DNA from: Mesorhizobium sp. WSM4306
GTDB lineage: Bacteria; Pseudomonadota; Alphaproteobacteria; Rhizobiales; Rhizobiaceae
Length of the DNA stretch: 64,000 bases
NCBI RefSeq assembly: GCF_007003975.1
Contig: NZ_VFTC01000026.1
Coordinates: 1-64,000, forward strand
Direction: 5' to 3'
Positions 62,341 to 64,000 of the stretch are shown piece after piece; the first letter of the stretch is position 1, and every line of letters begins with the position of its first letter. The notes beneath the pieces are model-generated. The model searched no databases, was not told the DNA's origin, and saw only the letters and a list, made by a program, of their open reading frames with translations. Both the position numbers and the translations under genes were made by a program.

Positions 62341-62859
62341 ATGCAGATGACGTTGTTGAGGGGTTTCGGGATGGGTTCCGCCGGCAGGCCGCGCGCGCGC
62401 AGCGCCTTTGCCGTGCCGCTCCTGACCTTGACGGTGGGGCTTACCGCGCTGGTCGCGGCCTCGCCCGCCCGCGCCGATTTCCGCGTCTGCAACGCCACGC
62501 AGAACCTGGTCGGCGTCGGCATCGGCTACCGCGCCAAGGCCGGCTGGATCACCGAGGGGTGGTGGCACATCGAAGGATCGAGCTGCAAGACGCTGATCGA
62601 AGGGCCGCTGTCATCAAGGTTTTACTATCTTTATGCAGAAGACGCCGAGCGTGGCGGGCGTTGGGATGGCCCGATCAACATGTGCGTGGCCGAAAAAGAG
62701 TTTAAGATCGCCGGCGTTACCGATTGCGTCGCCCGGGGCTTCCAGCGCGCCGGATTCCAGGAATATGACACGGGCGAACAGGCAAGCTGGATGGTCCAGC
62801 TGACCGATGAGTCCACAACGGGAGGCGCTCCAGCCGCCCCGGGAACAAACAGTCAATGA
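62341..62859 (+). CDS. DUF1036 exported protein
   Basis: A 172-residue protein with a signal peptide (LLTLTVGLTALVAASPARA). The mature part begins DFRVCNATQNLVGVGIGYRAKAGWITEGWWHI and holds several Cys, a DUF1036 domain of unknown role. The tail is Thr/Gly/Ala-rich. The TGA stop overlaps the ATG of pyruvate kinase, so the two are translated together, an arrangement also typical of rhizobia. Confidence 0.9.
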   Translation: MQMTLLRGFGMGSAGRPRARSAFAVPLLTLTVGLTALVAASPARADFRVCNATQNLVGVGIGYRAKAGWITEGWWHIEGSSCKTLIEGPLSSRFYYLYAEDAERGGRWDGPINMCVAEKEFKIAGVTDCVARGFQRAGFQEYDTGEQASWMVQLTDESTTGGAPAAPGTNSQ

Positions 62860-64000
62860 GACGTAGCCGCAAGGTCAAGATCCTCGCCACCATCGGTCCG
62901 GCCTCCTCGTCCGAGGAGATGCTGCAGAAGCTGTTCGAAGCCGGCGCCGATGTCTTCCGCATCAATATGAGCCACACAGACCACGAACTGATGCGCACGC
63001 TGGTCGGCCGCATCCGCGCCGTCGAGGAAAAGGTTGGTCGTCCGATCGGCATCCTGGCCGATTTGCAGGGGCCGAAGCTGCGCGTCGGCAAGTTCGCCAA
63101 CGGCAAGGAGGTGCTGACGGCTGGCCAGACCTTCACGCTCGACAACAATCCCGAGCCCGGCAATTCGACCAGGGTCTACCTGCCGCATCCCGAAATCCTG
63201 AGCTCGGTCGAGGCCGGCCACCGTCTGTTGATCGACGACGGCAAGCTGGAGCTGAAGGCTCTGAAGAGCGACGGCAAGTCGATCACCTGCACGGTGGTCG
63301 CCGGCACCACGATCTCCGACAAGAAGGGCGTCAGCCTGCCCGACACCGACCTGCCGGTCGGTGCGCTGACCGAAAAGGACCGCAAGGACCTCGATGCGGT
63401 GCTGGCAGCAAGCGTCGACTGGGTGGCGCTGTCCTTCGTGCAGCGGCCGGAAGATCTCGCCGAAGCCCGCAAGATCGCGCGAGGCCGGGCGCTGATCATG
63501 GCCAAGATCGAAAAGCCGCAAGCCGTCACCCGGCTGGCCGAGATCATCGAATTGTCGGACGCGCTGATGGTCGCCCGCGGCGACCTCGGTGTCGAAATGC
63601 CGCTCGAAGCGGTGCCCGGCATCCAGAAGCAGATAACGCGCGCGGCGCGCCGCGCGGGCAAGCCGGTGGTTGTCGCCACGCAGATGCTGGAATCGATGAT
63701 CACCGCGCCGGTGCCGACCCGCGCCGAAGTCTCCGACGTCTCGATCGCCGTGTTCGAAGGCGCCGACGCCATCATGCTTTCAGCCGAGTCGGCGGCCGGC
63801 GCCTATCCGGTCGAGGCGGTGGCGATGATGAACCGCATCGCCACCAAGGTCGAAACCGACCCGACCTATGCCGGCATCATCAACGCACAGCGTTCGGAAC
63901 CGGAAGCGACCGGCGCCGACGCCATTTCGCTCGCCGCGCGCGAGATCGCCGAGACGCTGAAGCTGTCGGCGATCATCACCTATACGGCGTCGGGCAACAC
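62856..64000 (+). CDS. pyk: Pyruvate kinase (5' part; runs past the window end)
   Basis: Glycolytic enzyme converting phosphoenolpyruvate and ADP to pyruvate and ATP. The first 381 codons are present with no stop. RRSRKVKILATIGPASS begins the protein, FRINMSHTDH is the early active-site segment, LADLQGPKLRVGKF the next, and IMAKIEKPQAV is the pyruvate kinase signature with its catalytic Lys. VARGDLGVEMP and ATQMLESM follow. It overlaps the DUF1036 stop by four bases (ATGA). Confidence 0.97.
   Translation, partial: MRRSRKVKILATIGPASSSEEMLQKLFEAGADVFRINMSHTDHELMRTLVGRIRAVEEKVGRPIGILADLQGPKLRVGKFANGKEVLTAGQTFTLDNNPEPGNSTRVYLPHPEILSSVEAGHRLLIDDGKLELKALKSDGKSITCTVVAGTTISDKKGVSLPDTDLPVGALTEKDRKDLDAVLAASVDWVALSFVQRPEDLAEARKIARGRALIMAKIEKPQAVTRLAEIIELSDALMVARGDLGVEMPLEAVPGIQKQITRAARRAGKPVVVATQMLESMITAPVPTRAEVSDVSIAVFEGADAIMLSAESAAGAYPVEAVAMMNRIATKVETDPTYAGIINAQRSEPEATGADAISLAAREIAETLKLSAIITYTASGN

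Overview
This looks like a stretch of a Mesorhizobium (Rhizobiales) chromosome. The DNA is GC-rich and gene-dense. It carries a 355-residue cyclic-nucleotide-gated K+ channel that matches the characterised Mesorhizobium loti channel MlotiK1 almost residue for residue, as far as I can recall that sequence. It also has a CarD-type regulator, a PHB cycle locus (phaA, phaB, phaR), an RpoH sigma factor and several palindromic intergenic repeats of the kind common in rhizobia. The species call rests on recognition, not on a database search.

Layout. 0-7.5 kb: tail of an IS630-type transposase, an EamA exporter, purA, an unknown Pro/Ala-rich membrane protein, a ccdAB toxin-antitoxin pair with a perfect operator palindrome, an ABC-F ATPase (Uup type) and thiamine pyrophosphokinase. 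7.5-11.5 kb: a TPP riboswitch in front of the thiamine transporter operon thiB-thiP-thiQ, divergent from the pyrophosphokinase. 11.6-16.6 kb: an M48 lipoprotein protease, a caspase-fold protein with Sel1-like repeats, and rpoH. 17-19.4 kb: a polar amino-acid ABC transporter. 19.4-24.7 kb (minus strand): CarD, ferredoxin FdxA, an S4 RNA-binding protein and a large Suv3/MgpS-like helicase whose linker contains palindromic repeats in frame. 24.7-25.4 kb: a non-coding block dense in GANTC sites with one perfect DnaA box. 25.4-28.4 kb: phaB-phaA with divergent phaR.

28.4-34.7 kb: a GNAT enzyme, a rhodanese divergent from an FtrA-like AraC regulator, two divergent citrate-synthase-like genes (one with a MerR-like DNA-binding head) around an ATTGAT iteron operator, a patatin-like lipase and a TetR regulator. 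34.7-42.8 kb: a Tat-exported molybdenum hydroxylase (iorA-iorB-like) with a diheme cytochrome c, then an RND efflux pair. 43-46 kb: small proteins, then the cNMP-gated channel divergent from an HD protein that resembles class I cyclic-nucleotide phosphodiesterases. 46-53 kb: an arabinose module (ArsR-type regulator, GH51 arabinofuranosidase, sugar ABC transporter, with its ATPase on the opposite strand). 53.4-57.3 kb: a three-subunit xanthine-dehydrogenase-family enzyme with a MoaD-like protein. 57.5-64 kb: an NAD-dependent epimerase with divergent LysR, an MFS carrier, a large inverted repeat, a DUF1244 protein, N-formylglutamate amidohydrolase, a DUF1036 protein and the start of pyruvate kinase, which runs off the window.

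Themes that tie genes together: thiamine uptake and pyrophosphorylation share one divergent region under riboswitch control. PHB synthesis is flanked by its own repressor. Two molybdo-hydroxylase systems are present. Paired inverted repeats recur at many gene boundaries and once inside a gene. The least described pieces are the channel/phosphodiesterase pair, the divergent citrate synthase pair with its fused regulator, the in-frame repeats in the helicase, and the GANTC/DnaA cluster.
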